59,418 nucleotides of DNA from Verrucomicrobiota bacterium (GTDB lineage Bacteria; Verrucomicrobiota; Verrucomicrobiia; Opitutales; Opitutaceae): assembly GCA_023430825.1 (NCBI GenBank), contig JAEYYL010000095.1:1-59418 (forward strand), read 5' to 3'. The notes under the pieces are model-generated. The model had not been told where the DNA came from, ran no database searches, and saw nothing but the letters and a program-made list of their open reading frames with translations. Position numbers and translations under genes: made by a program. Numbering within the stretch: the first letter of the stretch is position 1; each line of letters begins with the position of its first letter. Shown piece after piece: positions 11,253-21,287 of the stretch.

Positions 11253-12327
11253 GGAGAGGCGAAACGTGGGCTAAAGATTGGCTCGTGGCGAGCGATGGCT
11301 CACGAGAATTCTCCAGGAAAGGGAGACGTGCACGCGAGTGCCGGTGTCCGGGACGCGAGCCGGAGAGATCGCGCGCCAAGAGCCGCCGAGCTGAATTGAG
11401 ATCGCAGGATGGCGGCGCGCGGGACCCGTCGGATTACCGGGAGGACCGAAAAGGGGTGATGTCCGGCTAACGCGACGGAAAAAATTGGGGAGGGACGGAG
11501 TGCCGCGAAGAACCGTTCTGCGCCAGACCTCCGGTCGCGCCCTGCGCCGGTGGTGCTGGTCGGTTGTGCGGATGCCCACAAACAGTGTGTCATATTTTAA
11601 CAATAATATTGCATCAACAGCCCATCTGCAGGCTTATGGCGATGCCGGCGCGATATACGGCATTCACGTAAATGGCTGAAACAAAGAAAATAGAAACTGC
11701 CATAGCCCAGCGTAGTCCATTTACGGCGGTCGTCCTTTACCGGTGTGGGGATCATGTAGATCACACGAAAAATGTAGAAGCTGGCGTCGAGATCGAAGAG
11801 AGGGACATTTTTTCTGGGTTGGGGCGTCGCACCCGCAGAGTCAGGAATCCGGGTGACAGGCTGCGGGGGCGGCGCCCACTGAGGGATCCACAGGCCTGGC
11901 CGGTGGGGTTGAGCGCTAGTGGGTTCTCGAAGGGGGGAACGTCGGGGTCAGGGCGAAGAGGCGAGCCGACGTCGGGTGTTCGCGGGTGGCGCGACATCAC
12001 AGCCCATGTTTTCACCAAAATTTCCTGGCGACAGGAATCACACGATCGCCGTCGCTGCGGCAGCAGGCCGCAATCACCTGGCTTCCGAGCTGGCGGCGAT
12101 CGATGTGACTATTTCGAAAGCGGAGTTTGGGGCGTGGTTGCTGGGCCTGCGCAGACCTCTCGCGCTCAGAGACTATCGGGGAGTTGTCATGGGCATGAAG
12201 GGCCTCGGGTATCGTTCGAAAAGTCTCTCGCCGATGGCGTAGTGAAGAGGCTGCGGACCGCGGGGGAACCCCGACGTCGAGCGAGTTGCAGCGATCCTAT
12301 GAGCCGATACGGCCCCATCCAGTAAGG
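11253..12327. other. Gene-poor stretch, no recognisable gene
   Basis: About 1.1 kb between ctaG and repeat copy A1. Several short open frames exist on both strands, but none gives a recognisable protein; their translations are Arg/Gly-rich as expected of non-coding GC-rich DNA. Positions 11580-11720 are clearly more AT-rich than the surroundings. A frame ending near 12241 encodes a more natural-looking tail (ISKAEFGAWLLGLRRPLAL), possibly a decayed gene or foreign fragment. No tRNA, RNase P or SRP signature was seen. Confidence 0.4.
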
Positions 12328-12404
12328 GGTGGAGCCTGACGTCCTCGTCGGGCTGCTTTGAGAGTAAAAGGCCATCAACCGGACGAGGACGTTGGGTTCC
12401 ACCT
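12328..12404. repeat. Palindromic repeat family A, copy 1
   Basis: A roughly 78-base imperfect inverted repeat. The left arm resembles GGTGGAGCCTGACGTCCTC and the right arm is its complement (GAGGACGTTGGGTTCCACC), around a variable centre. Related copies lie at 27409, 42454, 48999 and 49989. The 220 bases from here to the terminator at 12629 hold no gene I can support. Confidence 0.85.
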
Positions 12405-12628
12405 TTGGGTGTGGGTGTAACGTCCCCAACGCGCGGACGGCTTCGACTGCACGAGTCCGGATGAGAGGAGGACGAGGGCTTCGATCGCGTCGGGCGCGAG
12501 CTTTCTCGCCGTCACCGGGCAGGTGAGGCGCGAGCGGGTCCTGATTCACGGTCGACCGCAGCTGGAACGCGTCTCAGCCTGGCCGACGAGGACGCCTTAT
12601 AGCACTTCTCGGCTTTGTGGGGCGTCGC

Positions 12629-12659
12629 AAAAAAGGCGGCCCGGGTAAGGGCCGCCTTT
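12629..12659 (-). terminator. Rho-independent terminator of the cytochrome oxidase operon
   Basis: Read on the minus strand, GGCGGCCC pairs with GGGCCGCC around a six-base loop and is followed by six T residues. It lies 24 bases past the stop of the subunit IV gene and closes the minus-strand oxidase cluster. Confidence 0.85.
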
Positions 12660-12682
12660 GGCTGGGGGGAAAGAGGGCTGCG

Positions 12683-13054
12683 TCAGGCGGATTGCTGCTC
12701 GACGGCGACGGGTTCGGGGGCGGTGAGGGGACGGCTCTCACCGACCGCGAAGAGCATCAACAGCGCCCACATCGTGCCGCCCGCCAGCACGAGTCCGATG
12801 AAAAACAGGATCGTGCAGAAGGCTTTGTCCCACCGCAGATGCATGAAGTAGAAAATAACGAAGAGGAACTTCACGAGGGAAAGCACGACCAGCGATGTGA
12901 CGAGAAACCAGGTCGCGAAAGGCAGTTCGATCGCCACGATTTCGAGGCCGGTGATGACGGCGAGGAGCATCGCGATCTGCACATAGGCCCAGAATTTGTT
13001 GTCGCTCGCGTGTTCGCGAGGCTCGGTCGGAATGGAAACGGAAGGGGTGCTCAT
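12683..13054 (-). CDS. Cytochrome c oxidase subunit IV (COX4_pro / CtaF type)
   Basis: A 123-residue small membrane subunit of the heme-copper oxidase with three hydrophobic segments (AYVQIAMLLAVITGLEIVA, TWFLVTSLVVLSLVKFLFVIF, and TILFFIGLVLAGGTMW). The motif VKFLFVIFYFMHLRWD is characteristic of prokaryotic subunit IV. The ATG at 13054 is chosen because upstream in-frame residues overlap the intergenic gap after subunit III and lack homology. It is the last gene of the cluster, before a terminator. Confidence 0.88.
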   Translation of the reverse strand: MSTPSVSIPTEPREHASDNKFWAYVQIAMLLAVITGLEIVAIELPFATWFLVTSLVVLSLVKFLFVIFYFMHLRWDKAFCTILFFIGLVLAGGTMWALLMLFAVGESRPLTAPEPVAVEQQSA

Positions 13055-13098
13055 GATCGGAGGGACAGAGGACAGAGGAGAGAGGACGGCGAGCCGGT

Positions 13099-13719
13099 TT
13101 AGAGATACTCGAGCAGGTAAACGGCGGTGAAGATCACGATCCACACGATATCGACGAAGTGCCAGTAAAGGCCCATCGTCTCGACATCGATCGCTTGCTT
13201 CGGGCCAACGCGCCCGGTGAAGGAATAAAAATACATCGACATGAGCCAGATCACGCCGATGAGCACGTGCAGGCCGTGCGTGCCGGTGAGCGTGTAGAAC
13301 GTGGTGCCGAGGATGCTGTTGGTGATCGTGAGGTCCTTGTCGTGCACGAAGTGCAGGAACTCGTAAACCTGGCAGCCAAGGAAGATCGCACCGAAGATTG
13401 CCGTCGTGAGCAGCGAGAAACGCATGCTCTTGAGATTGCCCTTCTGGATCGCGTTCACCGCGAGCGCCATCATCAGCGACGACATCAGCAGAATGAAGGT
13501 GGAGAACGACGTCAGCGGGATGTCGAAGATGTCGGTCGGGTTGGGATTACCCTCCGGCGGGTAGAGCCGGTAGATCAGGTGGGTCGAGATCAACGCTCCG
13601 AAGAACATGCAGTCCGACGCGAGAAACGCCCACATGAGCAGTTTCTTGTTCGGAATGCCGGTGGACGTCGTGACGTCCTGATGATGATCGATGGAGCCGG
13701 TGGCGGCGTGACTGCTCAT
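13099..13719 (-). CDS. ctaE: Cytochrome c oxidase subunit III (CtaE)
   Basis: A 206-residue polytopic protein, the short five-helix bacterial form of subunit III. Recognisable segments are KLLMWAFLASDCMFFGALISTHLIYR near the N-terminus, TGTHGLHVLIGVIWL (family HGxHV motif) and the terminal YWHFVDIVWIVIFTAVYLLEYL. It stabilises the subunit I core. Subunit I lies 53 bases upstream on the transcript and subunit IV 44 bases downstream. Confidence 0.95.
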   Translation of the reverse strand: MSSHAATGSIDHHQDVTTSTGIPNKKLLMWAFLASDCMFFGALISTHLIYRLYPPEGNPNPTDIFDIPLTSFSTFILLMSSLMMALAVNAIQKGNLKSMRFSLLTTAIFGAIFLGCQVYEFLHFVHDKDLTITNSILGTTFYTLTGTHGLHVLIGVIWLMSMYFYSFTGRVGPKQAIDVETMGLYWHFVDIVWIVIFTAVYLLEYL

Positions 13720-13772
13720 TTTCGTGCGGAAATCGGAGTTCGGGGAGCGGAGTTCGGGACTTGAGCGGCGCG

Positions 13773-15749
<1,977 letters not shown>

Positions 15750-15758
15750 GGTGGGAAA

Positions 15759-17072
15759 TTATTTGAGGCTGAGCAGATAAGCGGCGAGGGCGCTGGCTTC
15801 GTCGGTGTTGACCGTGATGTTGGTCGTGACGGAGCGATCGGCTTCGATGGTGACGTAGCCCTTCATCGCGCCGATGCCGTAATACATCTTGTTGCCGGGT
15901 TTGACCTCGTTGGGGTGCATGAGCCAACGGACGAGCTGATCGGGGGTGTTTTCCAACAGGCCCGCGGCGATGGTGGTGCGCGAGCCGAGGTGGGTGAGGT
16001 CCGGAGCGGTGGTGCCGATACCCTCGTGGCCACGGATGGTGTGGCAGGTGATGCAGTTTTTCTGCTGGAAGAGCTGGCGGCCTTGGGCGATCAGCGCGGC
16101 GTCTTCGCCGGACTCGGGGAACTGCTTCGCGCGCCAGGCCTCGAGCGGGTTCAAATCGTAGGCATCGGTGTAGCCCGCTTCGTTGCGTTTCCAGTCGGTG
16201 CGCAGCGAGGCGAACTGGGCCTGAGCGGGCTGCGTGGGCGCGGTCTCGGCGACGGCCTGGACGGTGCGGGCGGCAGCGGTCTGCTGCTCGAGCCATTCCT
16301 GGAATTCGCGCTCGGGGAGGGCAACCACGCGGAAGCGCATCACCGCATGCGAATCGCCGCAATATTCAGCGCACTGGCCCCAGAAATAGCCGGGTTCGTC
16401 GGCCTGCATCCAGAGGTGATTGGCGCGGTTGGGAATCATGTCGACCTTGCCGGCCAGACGGGGAACCCAGAAGGAGTGAATCACGTCCAGACCGCGTAGA
16501 TTCACGCGAACGGGGCGGCCGGCGGGGATGACGAGTTCGTTGCTGGTGACGAGCTGGCCGACGTTTTCGATTTGTTCGTTGGGATATTCGAAGCGGAACC
16601 ACCACTGGTAGCCGACGGCGGTCACTTCGTAGGCATCGCCCTTGGATTCGATCGGCACGTCGTAGGTAAACCAGATGGCTTTCAGGGTCGGCACGGCGAT
16701 GACGACGAGGGCAAGGACCGACGCGCCGATCAGGCCGAGTTCGATGAGCGGGTTGCCGTGGCTTTGCTCGGGTGGTTCAGCGTGTTCGTCGGCGGCGGTG
16801 CGGGCGCGAAACTTGAAGGTGGCGTAGGCCAGCACGGTCGCGACCAGGACGAAGATCACGAGCGTCACCCAGACCGTCACGTAGAACACATGGAGCTGGT
16901 CGGCGGCCACGGGGCCGGCGACGTCCATCGTGGATTGCGGTCCATCCATCCGCCAGAATCGATAGTCGCAACCACCGAGCAGGGCGATAGCGCCGAGGGC
17001 CAGCGCGAGGCGCGCGGCAAAGCCGAGGCTGGCTCGCCGGGGCGAGCGGGGGGGGAGGGAATTCAAACGCAT
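15759..17072 (-). CDS. ctaC: Cytochrome c oxidase subunit II with fused cytochrome c (CtaC)
   Basis: A 437-residue membrane-anchored subunit that takes electrons into CuA. The N-terminus is a lipoprotein-type signal (ALLGGC, Cys 35). Two transmembrane helices follow, then the cupredoxin domain with the CuA ligands GQCAEYCGDSHAVM (CxxxC...HxxM) and the aromatic patch YQWWFRFEYP. A C-terminal cytochrome c domain carries CITCH and a Met-bearing loop (NKMYYGIGAMKGY). The fused cytochrome marks a caa3-type oxidase. This is the first gene of the minus-strand oxidase operon; the start is supported by the signal sequence. Confidence 0.96.
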   Translation of the reverse strand: MRLNSLPPRSPRRASLGFAARLALALGAIALLGGCDYRFWRMDGPQSTMDVAGPVAADQLHVFYVTVWVTLVIFVLVATVLAYATFKFRARTAADEHAEPPEQSHGNPLIELGLIGASVLALVVIAVPTLKAIWFTYDVPIESKGDAYEVTAVGYQWWFRFEYPNEQIENVGQLVTSNELVIPAGRPVRVNLRGLDVIHSFWVPRLAGKVDMIPNRANHLWMQADEPGYFWGQCAEYCGDSHAVMRFRVVALPEREFQEWLEQQTAAARTVQAVAETAPTQPAQAQFASLRTDWKRNEAGYTDAYDLNPLEAWRAKQFPESGEDAALIAQGRQLFQQKNCITCHTIRGHEGIGTTAPDLTHLGSRTTIAAGLLENTPDQLVRWLMHPNEVKPGNKMYYGIGAMKGYVTIEADRSVTTNITVNTDEASALAAYLLSLK

Positions 17073-17293
17073 GTGTGCAGACGGAAAGCCGAGGGAAAGT
17101 TCGCGACAATACCGCCCGGAAGAGTCCGGGATGAAGCGGGCATTTCAAGCCATATTCCGCACTTTTTGGCCTCGTTAGCCCGGTGCTGCGCATTTTTTGT
17201 CGCGCTAACGCAGGATATTAGCCGACGTAAGGAAGCAGGGTTGCCGGGCTTCGAGTTTGCGTTTCGTCACCCGGCGGCCACGGTGCGCGCGCA

Positions 17294-17797
17294 ATGAAAT
17301 TCCGAACCCTTCTGGTCTCGTCCCTCGCCGCGTTCGCTCTTGTGGGCTGCGCGAAAAAAGAAGAAGCGCCCGCCAGCGCCGCTGCCACGGCGGGGGCTCC
17401 GTCCGCGCCGGCGGGAGTCCGCACGATCGAAATCACCGGCGGCGACAACATGAAGTTCAACCTCCAGAAGATCGAGGCGAAGCCCGGCGAGGAGTTGAAG
17501 ATTGTGCTGACCAACATCGGCACGCAGCCGAAGGAAGTCATGGGGCACAATTGGGTGCTGTTGACGAAGGATGCCGATCCCGCGGCGTTTGCGGCGGCGG
17601 CGGTGACTTCGAAGGCGACGGACTACATCCCGGCGGCATTGCAGAATCAGATCATCGCACACACTGCGATGCTCGGGCCGCGCAAGTCCGACGAGATCAC
17701 GTTCAAGGTGCCGGACGTCGCAGGGGATTATCCGTTCCTGTGCTCGTTTCCTGCGCACTATCAGGTCGGGATGAAGGGCGTGCTCACCGTGCGCTGA
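17294..17797 (+). CDS. Azurin/auracyanin-like cupredoxin lipoprotein
   Basis: A 167-residue type I blue-copper protein. A lipobox (FALVGC, Cys 19) predicts a lipid anchor, followed by an Ala/Pro-rich linker. The cupredoxin domain has the expected ligands: His in GHNWVLL, and Cys, His and Met in CSFPAHYQVGMKG near the C-terminus. It is probably a membrane-tethered periplasmic electron carrier. It is divergent from the caa3 oxidase operon and precedes heme A genes, so delivering electrons to the oxidase is a reasonable inference. Followed by a terminator at 17862. Confidence 0.9.
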   Translation: MKFRTLLVSSLAAFALVGCAKKEEAPASAAATAGAPSAPAGVRTIEITGGDNMKFNLQKIEAKPGEELKIVLTNIGTQPKEVMGHNWVLLTKDADPAAFAAAAVTSKATDYIPAALQNQIIAHTAMLGPRKSDEITFKVPDVAGDYPFLCSFPAHYQVGMKGVLTVR

Positions 17798-17810
17798 CGC
17801 GCGCGGTGCG

Positions 17811-17961
17811 GTTTTGAGTTCTGGGTTTCGGGTTTTGAGTTCCCGAATCCTGCGAAGTTTCGCCGGGCGGAGACGCCCGGCTTTTTTGTGCCCCGACCAG
17901 CAACTCGGAACTCGGAACCCTGAACCCGGAACCCTGAACTCGGAACCCGGAACTCGAAACC
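17811..17961. repeat. Low-complexity GAACTC/GAACCC repeat tract flanking a terminator
   Basis: Left part: repeated TTTTGAGTT / TGGGTTTCGGG units. Right part: many tandem variants of CGGAACTC and CGGAACCC on the opposite orientation, so the two halves are roughly complementary. The intrinsic terminator at 17862-17887 lies between them. Similar units occur inside metH at 43431 and 44357. Confidence 0.75.
17862..17887 (+). terminator. Rho-independent terminator after the cupredoxin gene
   Basis: Stem GCCGGGCG / CGCCCGGC around GAGA, followed by six T residues, 65 bases past the stop of the azurin-like gene. Confidence 0.85.
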
Positions 17962-17976
17962 GTCACCCTTCGTGGA

Positions 17977-18411
17977 TCAGCGCGCGGCCGGCCACCACTG
18001 GTAGAGGAAGAAATAAACGAGCACGCCGGTGATGCTGACGTAAAACCAGATGGGGAAGGTCCATTTCGCCCATGCCTTGTGGCGCTCGAGGTTGCCCGTG
18101 ATCGCGAGCCAGAACGTGCGCGGCACCAGGTAGGCGATGGCGATCGCGAGGAGGATGTGGGTGATCAACATCACATAATAAACCGTGCGGATCGCGCCCT
18201 CGCCGCCGAAGGGAGTGTGCACGCCGCGGACCATGAACTTGTGGGAAACGTAGCCCACGAGGAACAGGGCCGATACCGCCATCGCACTGAGCATGACTTT
18301 GCGGTGGGCCTCGAGCCGGCCGCATTTGACGAGCACATAGCCGACCGAGATCAGCACGGTCGCGATGCTGTTGAGCGTGGCGTTGAGGGCGGGGATATCG
18401 TGGACGGTCAT
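17977..18411 (-). CDS. DUF420 family membrane protein
   Basis: A 144-residue protein with about four hydrophobic segments and typical DUF420 features: an early IPALNATLNSIATVLI, then HRKVMLSAMAVSALFLVGYVSHKF and a C-terminal KWTFPIWFYVSITGVLVYFFLYQW. DUF420 proteins are usually encoded beside caa3-oxidase assembly genes; the exact function is unknown. It follows ctaB by one base on the same strand, so it is probably co-transcribed with ctaA-ctaB. Confidence 0.88.
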   Translation of the reverse strand: MTVHDIPALNATLNSIATVLISVGYVLVKCGRLEAHRKVMLSAMAVSALFLVGYVSHKFMVRGVHTPFGGEGAIRTVYYVMLITHILLAIAIAYLVPRTFWLAITGNLERHKAWAKWTFPIWFYVSITGVLVYFFLYQWWPAAR

Positions 18412-18412
18412 G

Positions 18413-19303
18413 TCAGGAAATCCACAGCCGGTCGGCGACCAGCGCGAAGAGCACGAGCGGCAGGTAGGCGATGGAACAGAGGAAAAGTTTTCGCGCGGCC
18501 GGGTCGCGCGTCGCAGGCCGGAGAAAAGCGATCGCGCGCGCGAGAATCCAGGCGCCGCACGCGGCCGCCACGATCGCGTAAAAAACCGACGCCAGCCCGA
18601 GGGCGAACGGCAGGAGGGTCACGATCACGAGCGCGATCGTGTTGACCAATGACCACCACGCGACCTTGCCGCCCGATTCGTCGCGCACGGGCAGCATGGG
18701 AAAATGCACGGCCGAATAGTCGCGGCGATAGGTCCAGGCGACCGCCATGAAGTGCGGGATCTGCCAGAAAGCGAGGACGCCGAACAAAATCCAGCCGAGG
18801 GCCGACACGCCGCCTTCGGCGGCCGACCAACCGATCAGCGGCGGAAACGCGCCCGCGATCGCGCCGATTTCGGTGCTCCAGCGCGACCGGCGCTTGGCCG
18901 GCGTATACCAGCCGAGATACGAGAAAATCGTGAGCAAGGTGAACAGCGCGGCGATCCGGTCGACCTTGGCGAACAACAGGAAAAGCGCGGCGATGCACAT
19001 CAGCACGCCGAGCACGAAGGCCGAGCCGGTCGCGACCTTGCCGGCGGGAATCGGCCGGCCGGCGGTGCGTTTCATCTGCGCATCGGTGTCGTGCTCGAGC
19101 CACTGGTTCAACGAGGCCACGCCCGCGGCGGCGAGCGACGTGCCGAGGAGGAGCAGCGTCATCTTCACGCCGTCGAAAGGCGGTCGCGCGGCGAGATAAC
19201 CGACGAGGGCGGTCAATACCGAGAGCAGACTCAGCCGCGGCTTCGTCAGCTCGAGGTAGTCCGCGAAGCGCGCGTTCCCCGTGGTCGAGCCGGCGCCGCT
19301 CAT
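18413..19303 (-). CDS. ctaB: Protoheme IX farnesyltransferase (heme O synthase, CtaB)
   Basis: A 296-residue polytopic UbiA-family prenyltransferase that adds a farnesyl group to heme B to make heme O. The first Asp-rich prenyl-diphosphate site is NQWLEHDTDAQMKRTAGRP near residue 73. WYTPAKRRS and IPHFMAVAWTYRRDY correspond to later family motifs. The frame is open far upstream on the minus strand, but the ATG at 19303 fits the family N-terminus and overlaps the end of ctaA by four bases, indicating coupled translation. Confidence 0.95.
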   Translation of the reverse strand: MSGAGSTTGNARFADYLELTKPRLSLLSVLTALVGYLAARPPFDGVKMTLLLLGTSLAAAGVASLNQWLEHDTDAQMKRTAGRPIPAGKVATGSAFVLGVLMCIAALFLLFAKVDRIAALFTLLTIFSYLGWYTPAKRRSRWSTEIGAIAGAFPPLIGWSAAEGGVSALGWILFGVLAFWQIPHFMAVAWTYRRDYSAVHFPMLPVRDESGGKVAWWSLVNTIALVIVTLLPFALGLASVFYAIVAAACGAWILARAIAFLRPATRDPAARKLFLCSIAYLPLVLFALVADRLWIS

Positions 19304-20280
19304 GTCGAGGGTTTGCCTTCCACGACGTCGCGGTGTGCGAGCCAGGTCAGCCAGAACGTGATGGCGAGCGAGAGGGCGCCGACGACGACGTGCGCGGTGG
19401 TCATGTTCGGCGAACGGTGCGTCCAGATCACCTGCGCGCCGAGCATGATCTGGATGGCGATCAGGCTGACGAGGATCGAGGCGCCCATGCGCATGGCGAC
19501 GGAGGCGCCGCGGTCGGTGCGAAGCTTGAATGCAAACCAGATGACCGCGGCGGCGAGCACCACGGCCATCACGCGGTGGGCGAAGTGAATCCCGATCCGG
19601 AAATTCCACAGCTCGGGCAACAGTCCGCCTTCGGGGGTGGAGTAGGGAAAGGTGGGGATCGCGAGGCCGGCGAAGCTGTGCCTCATCACCGCGGCGATCG
19701 CGAGCTGCCCGAAGAACAGCGCGCAGCACAGGATGCCGGCGCGCCGCACCGCGTCGCCGACCGGCGTGCCGCCGGCGATCCAGGCGCGCGTGCAGGCGGC
19801 GGCGATGCCGAACAGCGTGCAGACGAAGAGCTGCGCCAGGCAGGCATGGAGCATGGCGAAAAGGCGGCCGACGCTCGTATCCACCATTTCGATATGCAGG
19901 TGATCGAACAGCACGCGCAGGCCGCCGACGAGCGCCTGGACGAGCACCAGAGCGACGGCGAACCAGGCGAGGCGCCGCAGCCAGGCCCGTTCCTCGGTGC
20001 GCTGCAACCAGACGGCGAGCGCGATCGTGAGGAGGCTCATCACGCCGGCGGTGAGCCGGTGCGAGTGCTCGGCGAACATGGCGAGGTCGGTGAGCCAGCC
20101 GTCGGGATTGAGCGAGCCGTTGGACAGCGGCCAATCGGGGAAGACCATGCCCGCGCCGATGCTGGTGGTGAAAGCGCCCAGCACGACCAGCACAAAGACC
20201 CAGACGCTGCCGAACCCGGCAAACCAGGCCAGGGCAGGCTTGTAAGCGGAGGTGCGGGGGACGCGGGAAACGGGCGGCAT
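19300..20280 (-). CDS. ctaA: Heme A synthase (CtaA/COX15)
   Basis: A 326-residue polytopic enzyme that oxidises the C8 methyl of heme O to give heme A. Conserved His residues appear in MFAEHSHRLTAG, AMLHACLAQLF, IHFAHRVMAV and TTAHVVVGA, matching the four heme-ligand helices of the family. GMVFPDWPLSNGSLNPD is a recognisable early loop. It is the first gene of the ctaA-ctaB-DUF420 set and overlaps ctaB by four bases. Confidence 0.94.
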   Translation of the reverse strand: MPPVSRVPRTSAYKPALAWFAGFGSVWVFVLVVLGAFTTSIGAGMVFPDWPLSNGSLNPDGWLTDLAMFAEHSHRLTAGVMSLLTIALAVWLQRTEERAWLRRLAWFAVALVLVQALVGGLRVLFDHLHIEMVDTSVGRLFAMLHACLAQLFVCTLFGIAAACTRAWIAGGTPVGDAVRRAGILCCALFFGQLAIAAVMRHSFAGLAIPTFPYSTPEGGLLPELWNFRIGIHFAHRVMAVVLAAAVIWFAFKLRTDRGASVAMRMGASILVSLIAIQIMLGAQVIWTHRSPNMTTAHVVVGALSLAITFWLTWLAHRDVVEGKPST

Positions 20281-20366
20281 GAGCAGAAGAGTTGGCGAGC
20301 AGAAGCGGCGTTGCTGCCGGCCGCAAACCCTTTGACAATTTTTTCCCCGGGCGAATCGGTAGTGTG

Positions 20367-21287
20367 ATGAAAACTAATGCAGCGGCGCGGCGTTGGGGCG
20401 TCCTTGGTCTGGCGGGGTTGCTGATCCTGGGGGTGGGCGCGTGCAAACGAGCGGAGAAAACGGAGGCGACGGCGGCCGAAGCCTCGGCGCCGAAGGAGAA
20501 GCGGCATCCGCTGACGGGCGAGATTTTGCGGATCGAGGCCGAGCGCAACGTGCTCGTCATCCGGCACGACGACATCCCCGGCGTGATGCCGGCCATGACG
20601 ATGGAGTTCGTGGTGTCACCGGGCGATGTGAAGGCGGTGAAGGTGGGGCAGCGGATTCGCGCGCAACTGGTCGAGCCCGCGGGCGACGGCGAGTGGCGGC
20701 TCGAGCAGATCTGGCCGGCGGATCCGGTGAGTGCGAACGCGGTGGAGGCGAAAGCGCTGGCGCTGCGGCAGGAGACGTTGAGCCGGGGCAAGAGTGCGTA
20801 TCGGGAAATTGGAGACCGCATCCCGGAGTTCGCGCTTTACGACCAGAACGGCGAGGTCGTGCAGAGCGGGCGGTTTCGCGGCAAGAAGGTGATGTTGAAC
20901 TTCATCTTCACGCGCTGCCCGATCGCGACGATGTGCCCGGCGGCGACGATGAAGATGACGAGCGCGCAGCAGCTGGCCCGCGAGGCCGGCATCGAGAACC
21001 TGGAATTCGTCTCGATCACGCTCGATCCGGCCTACGACACGCCGGGCGTGCTGAAGGATTATGCCGACGCGCGCGGGATCGACACGACGAATTTCTCGTT
21101 TCTGACCGGTCCGGAGAATGCGATCCGCGACCTGCTCGCCAACTTCGGCGTGCTGGTGGAATTCGAAGGCGATCTGCTCAAGCACACGCTCGCGACGTTG
21201 TTGATCGATGAGCAGGGTCGCATCATCCACCGCGCCGATGGCAGCGCGTGGGAACCGAAGGACTTCGTCGCAAAAATCAAACGATGA
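20367..21287 (+). CDS. SCO1/SenC lipoprotein with N-terminal CusF-like copper domain
   Basis: A 306-residue predicted lipoprotein (GVGAC, Cys 26). Residues about 46-115 match the CusF-like copper-binding fold: HPLTGEILRI, then HDDIPGVMPAMTMEFVV with its conserved MPAMTM. Residues about 150-306 form a SCO thioredoxin-fold domain for CuA maturation. Its metal site reads CPIATMC (Cys 184 and Cys 190), a CX5C spacing rather than the usual CX3C, and the distal His is at 273 in LLKHTLATL. The start is the ATG at 20367 because earlier residues do not fit a signal peptide. The gene overlaps the next one by four bases. Confidence 0.9.
   Translation: MKTNAAARRWGVLGLAGLLILGVGACKRAEKTEATAAEASAPKEKRHPLTGEILRIEAERNVLVIRHDDIPGVMPAMTMEFVVSPGDVKAVKVGQRIRAQLVEPAGDGEWRLEQIWPADPVSANAVEAKALALRQETLSRGKSAYREIGDRIPEFALYDQNGEVVQSGRFRGKKVMLNFIFTRCPIATMCPAATMKMTSAQQLAREAGIENLEFVSITLDPAYDTPGVLKDYADARGIDTTNFSFLTGPENAIRDLLANFGVLVEFEGDLLKHTLATLLIDEQGRIIHRADGSAWEPKDFVAKIKR

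Noticed and set aside
11672..12325. A 217-codon plus-strand open frame in the gene-poor gap
   Set aside because: It starts plausibly (MAETKKIETAIAQRSPF) but quickly becomes Arg/Gly/Ser-rich with no domain, and it has no partner in the neighbourhood. Kept only as part of the gap description.
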